A stretch of DNA of 41,276 nucleotides. Source: Deltaproteobacteria bacterium. GTDB taxonomy: Bacteria > Bdellovibrionota > FAC87 > UBA2466. The notes below the pieces were generated by a model, which saw only the letters and a program-made list of their open reading frames with translations, was not told the DNA's origin and searched no databases. Below are positions 25,312 to 33,075 of the stretch, in pieces (the first letter of the stretch is position 1; each line of letters begins with the position of its first letter). The position numbers were made by a program, and so were the translations under genes. The stretch spans positions 1 to 41,276 of the forward strand of contig OMIX01000010.1 in the NCBI GenBank assembly GCA_900299195.1. The letters run 5' to 3'.

Positions 25312-26471
25312 TGTCATTAGAAACACAAAGTATGACTCCTCAAAGTGAGTTCAAAGAAACTCTTCGAACCGATGAACTTCTTTTAAACATGGGGCCTCAG
25401 CATCCTAGTACCCACGGAGTACTTCGAGTTGTGGTGACCACCGACGGCGAAATTGTTAAGGAAGCACGCCCTGAAATTGGGTACTTGCATCGATGCTTTG
25501 AAAAACATGCAGAAAACTCCGACTATATTGCAGTTTCTCCCTACGTCGACCGTCTAGATTATTTGGCCTCCATGAACAATTCCATGGGCTACGCCCTAGC
25601 AGTTGAAAGTCTTCTTGGAATTGAAGTGCCCAGAAGGGCTGAGTACATCCGGGTGATCATTTCAGAACTTCAACGGATAGCTAGCCACCTTATGTCTTAC
25701 GGAACCTACGGTCTTGATATGGGGGCTTTTACGGCTTTCATGTATGGGTTTCGAGACCGTGAGATGATCTTAGATATCTTCGAAAAACTCTCCGGGGCTA
25801 GACTGCTTTATAACTACATGTGGATTGGTGGAACTTACCGCGACATCACGCCCGAAATCGTTCAACAAATCAAAGACTTCCTCGTCTATTTTAAACCCAA
25901 AATTGACGAATATAATAATCTAGTCAGCTTTAATAAAATCTTTGTTGAAAGAACACGAAGCATCGGAGTCATCGACCTAAAAACTTGTCACACCTATGGA
26001 CTCACTGGAGTCATGTTGCGAGGTGCAGGTCTTAAATGGGATCTAAGAAAAGACCACCCCTACTCTATCTACAAAGAAGTGGATTTTGATGTCCCAGTTG
26101 GCACAGGACAGATGGGAACTTTGGGAGACTGTTGGGATCGACACATCGTTCGTATGAAAGAAATGGTTCAAAGTGTTCGAATCATCGAACAACTGATCGA
26201 CGGCATTCCCGAAGGACCTCACCGTGCGAAAGTAGGGAAAGTGATTAAACCTCCTGCCGGGGAAGCTTATTCCAGAACCGAGTGCCCGCGAGGTGAATTA
26301 GGCTTCTACATTATTTCTGACGGAACGGGAAAACCCTATCGAGTAAGATGTAAGAGCCCATGTTTTATGAACATCAGCACTCTGAATGAACTGAGTCAGG
26401 GAGTGATGGTGGCCGATTTGATCGCCACTATTGGAAGTTTAGACATCGTTTTAGGAGAGGTAGACCGATGA
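25311..26471 (+). CDS. nuoD: NADH-quinone oxidoreductase subunit D, second copy
   Basis: 386 residues. Landmarks are NMGPQHPSTHGVLR (about 26-39), EIGYLHRCFEKHAE, DRLDYLASMNNSMGYALAVE, the ERTRSIGVIDL loop and the C-terminal TIGSLDIVLGEVDR. The quinone-pocket HPSTHG loop is intact. It is clearly a diverged paralogue of the first-cluster NuoD (397 residues). The 3' end overlaps the next ATG by 4 bp. Confidence 0.95.
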   Translation: MSLETQSMTPQSEFKETLRTDELLLNMGPQHPSTHGVLRVVVTTDGEIVKEARPEIGYLHRCFEKHAENSDYIAVSPYVDRLDYLASMNNSMGYALAVESLLGIEVPRRAEYIRVIISELQRIASHLMSYGTYGLDMGAFTAFMYGFRDREMILDIFEKLSGARLLYNYMWIGGTYRDITPEIVQQIKDFLVYFKPKIDEYNNLVSFNKIFVERTRSIGVIDLKTCHTYGLTGVMLRGAGLKWDLRKDHPYSIYKEVDFDVPVGTGQMGTLGDCWDRHIVRMKEMVQSVRIIEQLIDGIPEGPHRAKVGKVIKPPAGEAYSRTECPRGELGFYIISDGTGKPYRVRCKSPCFMNISTLNELSQGVMVADLIATIGSLDIVLGEVDR

Positions 26472-26932
26472 CGTTTACAGAATATTTAGGGATGGTCAAA
26501 GATGCGACTTTGACCACTTTTAAGGGAATGGGGATTACCCTCAAGGTTTTCTGGAAAGTTCAATCTAAAGGGGACATCACCATCCAGTACCCAGAAACCC
26601 GCGATAAACTTCCTTTGGGTTCCCGTGGATTATTATTCAATGACGTAGATGATTGCATTTCTTGTAAACAATGTGCAGTCGTTTGCCCTGTCGATTGCAT
26701 TTACATCGAAGCGGATAAAAAAGAGGCCTCTTCCACTGCCGAATTCACTAAAGGTGGAGTTAAGAAAACCCTGGATCTCAAGCGGTTTGAGATCGATGTC
26801 AGTTTGTGTTGTTACTGCGGTCTTTGTAGTTCGGTGTGCCCAACAGAATGCCTTTATCATACCAAAGAATATGAGTATTCTGTTCTAGATAGAGACAAAC
26901 ACGTTATGGACTACATGAACTACAAAAGGTAG
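26468..26932 (+). CDS. nuoI: NuoI-like 8Fe ferredoxin subunit, second copy
   Basis: 154 residues. Two 4Fe-4S motifs, CISCKQCAVVCPVDC (about 61-75) and CCYCGLCSSVCPTEC (about 117-131), surround an insert. The N-terminus (EYLGMVKDATLTTFKGMGITLKVF) matches the membrane-facing helix of NuoI. In this cluster it follows nuoD directly, with no nuoE, F or G. The partner membrane subunits and electron-input module must be encoded elsewhere or shared with the first cluster. Confidence 0.92.
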   Translation: MTFTEYLGMVKDATLTTFKGMGITLKVFWKVQSKGDITIQYPETRDKLPLGSRGLLFNDVDDCISCKQCAVVCPVDCIYIEADKKEASSTAEFTKGGVKKTLDLKRFEIDVSLCCYCGLCSSVCPTECLYHTKEYEYSVLDRDKHVMDYMNYKR

Positions 26933-27520
26933 ATGACCAAAATCCTACTAGAAAAAATAAGCAGTTTATTTAAAAGGGACAGCTTACCCGTTATTACGGA
27001 GCAGTCGCTGATACACGAGATTGCAGACCTCTACCCTAACTTCTACGATTTTATTCAAAGGAAATACGGCCTGAAAATATTGGCTGAGGAAAGAAATGAA
27101 TCTTTAAAAACCCTAGTCGCTCGCCATCAACTACCACCGCCTCAGGTAGTTTTTATGGAAGTCCAAATGTCCAATCGTTCCGAGGGAGTCAAAGAACTTC
27201 CCGCCAGTGAAGCTTCGAAATTGATTGAAGAAGGAACCCGATTCTCAATTTTAGATGTTCGTGAAAATTGGGAACTGAACATGGGATCCTTGCCCAAATC
27301 GATTCCCCTCACCGCCGATTTGCTTGATGAAATTTTACAAAATTGGGAGAGAGAAAAACCGCTCTTACTTTATTGTCATTTCGGAATAAGAAGCCTCGAT
27401 GCCGCTTCTTTCTTAGCAGACCGAGGCTTTACCAATGTGTGTGTACTCAAAGGGGGAATCGATAGCTGGGCCTCTGAAGTGGATCCCACCCTACCCCGCT
27501 ATGAAGGCGCTTATTGTTAA
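26933..27520 (+). CDS. Rhodanese-like sulfurtransferase in the nuo cluster
   Basis: 195 residues. The N-terminal helical part (about 28-50, HEIADLYPNFYDFIQRKYGL) resembles DUF1858-type modules. A rhodanese domain spans about 85-190, with FSILDVRENWELNMG, the active-site loop CHFGIRS with nucleophile C148, and LKGGIDSWASEVDP. Single-domain rhodaneses move sulfane sulfur. The start follows the nuoI stop with no gap, so it is part of the operon. A role in assembly or repair of the Fe-S clusters of this complex is plausible but only inferred. The end overlaps convergent rpsT by 4 bp. Confidence 0.85.
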   Translation: MTKILLEKISSLFKRDSLPVITEQSLIHEIADLYPNFYDFIQRKYGLKILAEERNESLKTLVARHQLPPPQVVFMEVQMSNRSEGVKELPASEASKLIEEGTRFSILDVRENWELNMGSLPKSIPLTADLLDEILQNWEREKPLLLYCHFGIRSLDAASFLADRGFTNVCVLKGGIDSWASEVDPTLPRYEGAYC

Positions 27521-27798
27521 GCGTGAGTGACTTTGTGAACTGCTTGACTCAATCGAGCCACATACCGAGAAGCGGTTTTCTTCTTAATCAAATTTTTGTT
27601 GGCCGCTTTCATCAAAACCTTTTGGGCTTCGTTTAGAAGGGGTTGAAGCGTTTTTTCAGCTTCTTTGCCTAAATTACTCTTCATAGCTGTTCGAAGATTT
27701 TTAACAATCGTACGAAATCTAGCTCGGGCTTCCGAGTTCTTTTTGTTTCTTGCATTAGCTTGTCTTGCAGCTTTTACCGCTGACGCATGGGTTGCCAT
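27517..27798 (-). CDS. rpsT: 30S ribosomal protein S20
   Basis: 93 residues, basic and helical, with the S20 pattern MATHASAVKAARQANARNKKN and later KKTASRYVARLSQAVHK. S20 binds 16S rRNA near the base of the body. It stands alone, as is usual. The stop shares TTAA with the convergent rhodanese gene. Confidence 0.93.
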   Translation of the reverse strand: MATHASAVKAARQANARNKKNSEARARFRTIVKNLRTAMKSNLGKEAEKTLQPLLNEAQKVLMKAANKNLIKKKTASRYVARLSQAVHKVTHA

Positions 27799-27955
27799 AA
27801 ATCACCTCTTAAAGACTGCAGAAAGTATTCAATTTAGCTCAGAAAGTCAATCTTTCTAGAAATTGTATAAGAGACGCTCAACTGCCTAGAAGCTACACAA
27901 ACATTCAACTCTAAGTCACTGTATTCACTAGGAATTATGTGGCCCCCGCCTTGCA

Positions 27956-27979
27956 CCTCTATTTCTGTAAAGAAAGAGG
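27956..27979 (+). promoter_or_regulatory. Hairpin burying the ribosome site of the next gene
   Basis: CCTCTATTTCT (27956-27966), loop GTAA, then AGAAAGAGG (27971-27979) pair with a short bulge. The right arm contains the AGAGG ribosome site of the TTG-started gene at 27986. Translation of that gene could depend on this stem opening. Confidence 0.4.
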
Positions 27980-27985
27980 CTTATT

Positions 27986-29131
27986 TTGAAGCGTGACTTA
28001 AACCCATCCTTCTCAACCACTTTGATGGTGATTCTTAGCCTCTTATCGCCTTGTCTTAAGCCTTTGAAATCAGAACCGCCCCCCACAGACCAACAGCAGC
28101 AGGCTAGCAGCTCATCTGACAGTGGTGGCGACCGTTCTGGAAACTCGGGTGCAGCAGCAGCAGCAGCGGCGGCAGGAGCCGCCATGGCAGGCCTTGGTTG
28201 TATTATGGGATTAAAAGCGGCCGCGGAAGAACAAGACCCTAAAATGAAAGCCATGCTTCGTATGCAGGCTATGCAACAATGCGCTCAAGCCGCTCAAAAT
28301 GCTGCTTCAGCAGCTCAAAACGGAGATCAAAAGAAAAAATTAGACACCCCTCCTGGCCAAAATCAAATGACCCCATTTCAACCTCCCGAGCTAAAAGAGC
28401 CTGAAGACGGAGAAAAACCAGACTTATCAAAACTGGCTCAAGGACAACCCAGCTCAAGCTCGAATAAAGACACAGAAGACAAATTTAAACCTTTCGAGCC
28501 CCCGGCAGAACCCACAACAAAAGAAACCCAAGTAGCTGACATTAAAGCTCCCACAGGTCCTGTACTTCCTGCGACTTCGACCCCTCAAATGATTGATGCC
28601 AACACGATCACCGCTAAAAAAGACGAAAATGAGAATGCAACTGGAAACGAGGCTTCTAAAGTACTGGGTTCGGCTCTGGCTTCAGGAAAAGGGTCCGCTG
28701 ATGACTTATTAAAGAAAGCTCTTGCAGAAACTGGTGCCAATTTAAACCAAACACCCATCATCAAACCCGAAGGTTCCAAACGTAGAGACAGCGGAAGCGA
28801 AGGCGATGGAGGTGGCAGTGGAGGTGGCTTTTCAAACAGTGAAAGCAAAGGAAGCGATCCTTTTGATTCGTTATTAGCGCAAATGATGGGAGGAAACTCA
28901 AATGCGGCTTCCGGCGAAGGCGGATACGGAGGAGGAATGCAAGTAGTATCTCTCCCCTCCGACAAAAACGGAAAACCCAAATTAAATATTTTTCAATTTG
29001 CTTCAAGCGTCTATTCCGAACTAGCTCACACAGCCAATCGAGTAAAAATGAGACCTAATCCTAAAGCTCGCCCTTCTGAACGCACTTTAACCTCGGTGAC
29101 AAATACAGTCACTAAAGCGTCCATTCGATAA
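27986..29131 (+). CDS. Exported low-complexity protein of unknown function
   Basis: 381 residues from a TTG start with AGAGG 6 bases upstream; an ATG 12 codons later (28022) is possible but has no ribosome site. A hydrophobic N-terminus (about 11-28) suggests export. Next come a Gln/Ser stretch, a nine-residue alanine run inside GAAAAAAAAAGAAMAG, an Ala/Gln-rich helix, a long Pro/Glu/Lys-rich disordered region, a Gly/Ser-rich stretch and a short ordered C-terminus (NIFQFASSVYSELAHTANRV). No family recognised. The compositional pattern suggests a lineage-specific envelope or secreted protein. Confidence 0.65.
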   Translation: MKRDLNPSFSTTLMVILSLLSPCLKPLKSEPPPTDQQQQASSSSDSGGDRSGNSGAAAAAAAAGAAMAGLGCIMGLKAAAEEQDPKMKAMLRMQAMQQCAQAAQNAASAAQNGDQKKKLDTPPGQNQMTPFQPPELKEPEDGEKPDLSKLAQGQPSSSSNKDTEDKFKPFEPPAEPTTKETQVADIKAPTGPVLPATSTPQMIDANTITAKKDENENATGNEASKVLGSALASGKGSADDLLKKALAETGANLNQTPIIKPEGSKRRDSGSEGDGGGSGGGFSNSESKGSDPFDSLLAQMMGGNSNAASGEGGYGGGMQVVSLPSDKNGKPKLNIFQFASSVYSELAHTANRVKMRPNPKARPSERTLTSVTNTVTKASIR

Positions 29132-29239
29132 TGAGTTCGACAATCTAATTCCCTCTCTTAAGCACAAATTGCATTGGCCACGCATTTGCTATTTGGCCAA
29201 GAGCTTTCTTTCTTAGAAAGCGAATAAAACAGGTGGGAC

Positions 29240-29935
29240 GTGGGTAGGTTTTCGCATTTCAAGCTAATATTTTTATTGTACTGCCCATTTGTATTTTCTG
29301 AATCTTTCCCTTCACAAAACCAATATATTCTCCAACTCCGAATGGAGTCGGCTCAAAACCAGACTCGAGCACGGCAAACCGCAAAAGTTCAGGGAGAACA
29401 AATCGTAAGATCCAAACTGAATGAATGGGTCAAAGAAAACCTTCGAAAACCATTCACTTTTCAAAACCTAACCGCAAAATCTATCGAAAAAACCTTAGAC
29501 ACCTTAAATGACATCACTTTATTTTCCGAAAATTCTGAAAATCTCAGCCCCCCAACGCCATCAACCTATTCAACTTCTCAGGCAATCCCCAAACAATCGG
29601 GACGCCTTCTTTTGGGGTGGAATCTTAGAGAAAGCTCATCCAAGCTTGAATACCGAGAGAACCACTTTAACGTGGGGGTTTATCACTCAAGAACCTTGAG
29701 TGCTATCACGGGACAGGAGAGTTTTACAGAGGCTCTAGCTTTCCAGTTAAATACCCAATGGGACGATGAAAAGATGAGGGCTTCCATTCAATTACCATGG
29801 AATTTTCCCTACTATTCATTTTCGGTAACTAAAGAGTTCTCTGCCGATTTTAGTTCTTCACTGACTACTCAAGCAGCGGCCCAAGGAAGTCGATTAGCAC
29901 GAAAACTTGAACTTAAAGTGGTTTTATCTTTTTAG
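29240..29935 (+). CDS. Exported protein of unknown function
   Basis: 231 residues from a GTG start with AGGTGG just upstream. Signal peptide about 4-20 (FKLIFLLYCPFVFS). A helical segment (about 30-80) is followed by a Ser/Thr/Pro linker. The C-terminal half has alternating polar and hydrophobic residues, as in beta-sheets (RLLLGWNLRESSSKLEYREN, ASIQLPWNFPYYSFSVTKEF). No known domain. It follows the preceding low-complexity gene in the same direction after 108 bp, which contain two inverted repeats (TTGGCC/GGCCAA and GCTTTCT/AGAAAGC). The two may be functionally linked. Confidence 0.6.
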   Translation: MGRFSHFKLIFLLYCPFVFSESFPSQNQYILQLRMESAQNQTRARQTAKVQGEQIVRSKLNEWVKENLRKPFTFQNLTAKSIEKTLDTLNDITLFSENSENLSPPTPSTYSTSQAIPKQSGRLLLGWNLRESSSKLEYRENHFNVGVYHSRTLSAITGQESFTEALAFQLNTQWDDEKMRASIQLPWNFPYYSFSVTKEFSADFSSSLTTQAAAQGSRLARKLELKVVLSF

Positions 29936-29939
29936 AGTT

Positions 29940-29974
29940 CAGGCGTGCCAAACCAGTTATGTCTAGCACGCCTG
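29940..29974 (+). terminator. Stem-loop after the exported-protein gene
   Basis: A perfect 9-bp stem CAGGCGTGC/GCACGCCTG with a 17-base loop starts 4 bp after the stop codon. Only ATTTT follows, so intrinsic termination would be weak; it may protect the mRNA end. Confidence 0.4.
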
Positions 29975-30350
29975 CCATTTTGGATACTCACGCGGGAGAA
30001 AGCTTTTCTTCTAAACACCTCTGCAGTCTTAGCTTCACTTAACAAAATAAGGGGCCGCACCCTACAGTTTTTCTTAGAGGAACCTTCCCGAATGAACGGT
30101 ATTTTAGGTTCACACTTAAGTTTTTATGAGTGCCTAGCCTCCAAACGCCACCTTTCTTTCAACACGCCTGAGCGATGAATGTATACCGATACGGGCTGTG
30201 GAGATTGGCGTCCTTGGCGTAACGCCTGACTGGCCCAACTCGCTTGTCAGCCTCAAATTTCAACTCAATCGTCTTTACTCAAACGGTACGTTGCCGCTCT
30301 CCTTTTTGAAGTTAAACGGCTATCGCCCTCTTCTTGATTACCCCACAAGC
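29950..30350 (+). pseudogene. Decayed sequence, possibly an rlmJ remnant
   Basis: The 742 bp from 29936 to 30677 have no intact gene. Frame-broken plus-strand fragments read AILDTHAGES (about 29979-30010) and, about 40 codons later in another frame, GILGSHLSFYECLASKRHLSF. These resemble DTHAGxGxYDL and YPGSPLLAxxLLxPxDxL of RlmJ (23S rRNA A2030 methyltransferase) at about the right spacing. A later LLDYPTSPE may correspond to LIDPPYE. Multiple stops and frameshifts separate them and the N-terminal part is missing. Tentative. Confidence 0.3.
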
Positions 30351-30677
30351 CCAGAAACCACTTCCTAGGCTCGGTGTACCTACGAAGCTTTGAGGACAGT
30401 CGAAACTCCTTTCTCAAATCAATCGAAGACCAGGGTAACTACGAAGTGGCTGTTAATGACAAGATCATTAACCGAAGCGGAACTAACACTTGAATCGGGA
30501 ACTGATTCGCCACCTACGTTCTGCTCGCTCCCATAACTCAGTGTATCAATTTTCTTGGGAGTTTAGCAATACTCAAAGATTGGACATAAATCATAATCAC
30601 ATTTTTTAGTTAAGCTCTTGAAAGGCCGTTGAGGTCTTGGTACATCTTGACAGCCATTTTACTAGAAATGTCTCTGT

Positions 30678-30761
30678 GCCTGGATGGCGGAACTGGTAGA
30701 CGCGTTGGACTCAAAATCCAATTCTCGCAAGGGAGTGAGAGTTCGATTCTCTCTCCAGGCA
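30678..30761 (+). tRNA. tRNA-Leu (anticodon CAA)
   Basis: 84 nt with a type II long variable arm. Acceptor GCCTGGA pairs with TCCAGGC, discriminator A at 30761. The anticodon stem TTGGA/TCCAA holds loop CTCAAAA with anticodon CAA. The T-arm has the GTTCGATTC loop. CCA is not encoded. A TTGACA at 30647-30652 is a likely -35 element, but the -10 is not clear. Its 3' 18 bases are duplicated downstream. Confidence 0.95.
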
Positions 30762-30775
30762 AATTAGAAGGGAAT
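30744..30775. repeat. tRNA-Leu 3' end repeat, copy 1
   Basis: A 32-bp sequence covering the last 18 bases of tRNA-Leu and 14 bases beyond. It recurs without mismatch at 30954-30985, the arrangement of attL/attR from integration into a tRNA 3' end. Confidence 0.9.
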
Positions 30776-30809
30776 GGGTGCTTGTCACCCGTTCCCTTTT
30801 AATTTTTTT
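30768..30809 (+). terminator. Rho-independent terminator of tRNA-Leu
   Basis: A 13-bp stem AAGGGAATGGGTG/CACCCGTTCCCTT (one G-T pair), loop CTTGT, followed by TTAATTTTTTT. It starts 7 bp after the tRNA. Confidence 0.9.
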
Positions 30810-30865
30810 AAGTAGAGAATCGAAGCGCAACGGTGCTAAGTGCGACCTAGGGGGAGCACGAAGCA

Positions 30866-30954
30866 AAAAAAAGGGAGCGATGAGCGAACCTTTTTTTAGT
30901 GAAGGGGAGGCTACGCAGCAAACCTTCAGCGAAGCTGAAGTGCGCGTAGTAGCC
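30866..30954. other. Cluster of nested inverted repeats between the tRNA repeats
   Basis: The segment between the two tRNA-end repeats holds AAAAAAAGG (30866-30874) with CCTTTTTTT (30889-30897). It then holds a two-tier structure with outer arms GGCTAC (30909-30914)/GTAGCC (30949-30954) and an inner stem CTTCAGC-GAA-GCTGAAG (30924-30940). No intact gene is seen. The first hairpin could act as a bidirectional terminator; the second ends exactly at the repeat. Confidence 0.6.
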
Positions 30955-30985
30955 GATTCTCTCTCCAGGCAAATTAGAAGGGAAT
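30954..30985. repeat. tRNA-Leu 3' end repeat, copy 2
   Basis: Exact 32-bp copy of 30744-30775, 210 bp downstream and 20 bp before the end of the glycosyltransferase gene. It lacks the rest of the tRNA, so it is not functional as a tRNA. Confidence 0.9.
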
Positions 30986-31005
30986 AGTCTCAGAACACTT
31001 TAAAC

Positions 31006-31785
31006 TCAAGAGAACTTTTTCACAATTCTAAGCAGCACAGCATGCAACGTGGGAACGATTCGAAATTTAGAACAATACTTTCTACGAGCTCTCTTCATGA
31101 TTCCTGTTAGGTCCCGGTTATCGAAAGTTTTGGTACCCGGATATAATCGGAAATTTCCCCAGTTGTGATCAACATATTTAATTTTTATTTTTTTTGATAT
31201 GCAACACTCAAGATAAAACCATAGATCCATGGAAAAATGTTCATCTTCTGGAAAGCATCCAATAATGTCATGAACCGACTTATGATAGAAATACTGCGAA
31301 GAGTTTACAGGGTGGAATTGAACACCTAACAAGGGATACTCGATTCCAATGAGCGAGGGTTTCTGCAAGCTAACAGTTTTTGATTCCAGATTGTAACTAT
31401 AGCAATTTCCAATGAACAAGGACGGCTGTGTTGATAAAGAAAACAATTTCATTACCTCCTCAAAAATGTTTTTCGAGTAATAATCATCGTCGTTCAAAAA
31501 TCCGACTATCTCCCCGCGTGCAAGTTTAAGCCCTTTATTCATCGCTTGGGATTGACCGGAGTCCGCTTCACTGACAAGCGTGATAAATGGGTAACGCTCA
31601 ATAAAACCTTTGACTATGTCTACAGTCTTATCTGTTGAAGCACCGTCTACAACAATAACCTCCAGATTTGGATAGTTTTGGTCTATGACCGATTGAAGAG
31701 CATCTGAGATGAATTGTTCTCCATTTTTGGTGGGAATAATAATAGAAAGAATAGGAAAAGGTTTTTGTATTTTTTCCAGTCTCAT
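31006..31785 (-). CDS. Family 2 glycosyltransferase
   Basis: 259 residues from M at 31785. The frame is open to an ATG at 31854, but that would add 23 atypical residues overlapping the end of the barrel gene. GT-A fold: LSIIIPTKNGEQFI, VIVVDGASTDKTVD, SEADSGQSQAMNKGL, then GEIVGFLNDDDYY with the metal-binding DxD-like motif, and a downstream helix with FSMDLWFYLE. It transfers a nucleotide-activated sugar, probably to a surface glycan. It is alone, not in a polysaccharide cluster, and its 3' end abuts the duplicated tRNA-Leu end, which suggests acquisition. Confidence 0.88.
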   Translation of the reverse strand: MRLEKIQKPFPILSIIIPTKNGEQFISDALQSVIDQNYPNLEVIVVDGASTDKTVDIVKGFIERYPFITLVSEADSGQSQAMNKGLKLARGEIVGFLNDDDYYSKNIFEEVMKLFSLSTQPSLFIGNCYSYNLESKTVSLQKPSLIGIEYPLLGVQFHPVNSSQYFYHKSVHDIIGCFPEDEHFSMDLWFYLECCISKKIKIKYVDHNWGNFRLYPGTKTFDNRDLTGIMKRARRKYCSKFRIVPTLHAVLLRIVKKFS

Positions 31786-31828
31786 CTGAGAAAATGCGTC
31801 TTTTAATGAAAGATGGAATGGCCTTGAT

Positions 31829-32860
31829 TTAAAAAATAAGTATCGCCCCGACATAAGTGGTCGAGTTTTTAGCTGAAATATCGTCGAGGCTAAGATTTGT
31901 CAGACCTATTAGTTGGCGAACAACAATGCCTAATTCAGTGCTTTTTCCTAGGCGATACAATAAATTTCCGCCGACAACTCCCGAGGCTGAAAATACTTTC
32001 GAGAAAGTGTTGGGATTTAATCCTAAAGTCCCAGAACTCACTTTAGCCGAAACACGATAGCCCGGAGCCACGCCTCCTAAAAGAGCCAAATTCCAACGAC
32101 CATTTCTGTTGAAAAATTTTAACTTACCCAGAAACTGGGCCTCTGCCGCATCGTAATTCAACTTAACTGAACTGCCGCTCATCGTTCCCGAATATCCATA
32201 TTGGCTAAATCCCAATTCTGTTTGAAAAGACAACCGACCATAAACTGGGATCTCAGCCACAGCAGCTACGGAAAAACCGTTCACTGCAGTTGATTTCGAT
32301 GAATCGCTCATTTTAGCGTTGGCCGAATTCATTCCGGCTCGCACTCCCAAACGGAGAGTATCCCAAAAGCCATCTTTCTTTTTTGTTTTCTCCCGGTTCT
32401 CTCCTCCCACACTACTGAGTCCTCTTCCATTTGTTCCCATCGGACCCGATCCATTTTGAAGTCCTGGTTGCCCATAAGGCGTCATCGGGTAGGCACCCGC
32501 TTGAGGATAGCCCGGTTGCCCGTAAGGCATCATCGGATAAGCGCCTGCTTGAGGATACCCCGGTTGCGCATAGTAGGGATTGTAATTGGGTTGTCCCCAG
32601 GGATTCTGAGGGGCGTTTTCATACCCCTGAGCTGAGCCCATTACAGGATAGTTTTGCGAAGTCACATTTTGAATGTCTTTATTCAGAATTCGAAATTCCC
32701 CACCCTCTGGAAATTTAAAAACAAGAAAATCCTGAGAGGGATCCTGGGACAGGATCTGACCTTGAATGACTTCCCCGCTTTTTAAAATAACTACGTCTTG
32801 AGCATTAAGGTTCATTGCTAAAAAAACCGCCAATATCAAAAGCCGGCATTTAAAGTTCAT
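31829..32860 (-). CDS. Outer-membrane beta-barrel protein with Pro/Tyr/Gly repeats
   Basis: 343 residues. Signal peptide about 1-20 (LAVFLAMNLNAQD). An N-terminal strand-rich domain (VVILKSGEVIQGQILSQDP...FKFPEGGEFRIL, about 22-70) resembles SH3-like modules. A low-complexity region (about 78-145) holds two copies of PGYPQAGAYPMxPYGQ. From about 170 there is a beta-barrel of the PorT/OmpA-like kind (RLGVRAGMNSANAKM, GFSVAAVAEIPVYGRLSFQTELGFSQ, ending TYVGAILIF with a terminal Phe). Probably a small surface or porin-like protein; substrate unknown. Confidence 0.75.
   Translation of the reverse strand: MNFKCRLLILAVFLAMNLNAQDVVILKSGEVIQGQILSQDPSQDFLVFKFPEGGEFRILNKDIQNVTSQNYPVMGSAQGYENAPQNPWGQPNYNPYYAQPGYPQAGAYPMMPYGQPGYPQAGAYPMTPYGQPGLQNGSGPMGTNGRGLSSVGGENREKTKKKDGFWDTLRLGVRAGMNSANAKMSDSSKSTAVNGFSVAAVAEIPVYGRLSFQTELGFSQYGYSGTMSGSSVKLNYDAAEAQFLGKLKFFNRNGRWNLALLGGVAPGYRVSAKVSSGTLGLNPNTFSKVFSASGVVGGNLLYRLGKSTELGIVVRQLIGLTNLSLDDISAKNSTTYVGAILIF
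32466..32561 (-). repeat. Two tandem 48-bp in-frame repeats
   Basis: Units 32466-32513 and 32514-32561 differ at a few positions and encode the PGYPQAGAYPMxPYGQ repeats of the barrel protein. A third partial unit follows (CGGTTGCGCATAG). Copy number may vary between strains. Confidence 0.85.
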
Positions 32861-33075
32861 AGCTATTATCCTTTTCGCCTTTTCTCTCTCTATCGGCTCG
32901 GTGCCTTATTTTAATGAGCTCCTTCAAACGGTATCGAAAAGGCACCACTTACTTAATTGATTCCTTATACTTAGCGCTTCGACCCTTTCAGCTATTCTTC
33001 CGTTTACAAGGCTCTTAAGTTCGCGATACAAGAGTCCCGGTTTTGCCTGACTCAGGCAGTTACGGGGAGTTTTTC

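Noticed and set aside
28585-28980. Long minus-strand frames opposite the low-complexity exported protein
   Set aside because: They are shadows created by its Gly/Pro/Ser codon bias.
30778-30987. A 69-codon frame after tRNA-Leu
   Set aside because: It starts in the terminator stem and reads through hairpins and the duplicated tRNA end; no ribosome site.
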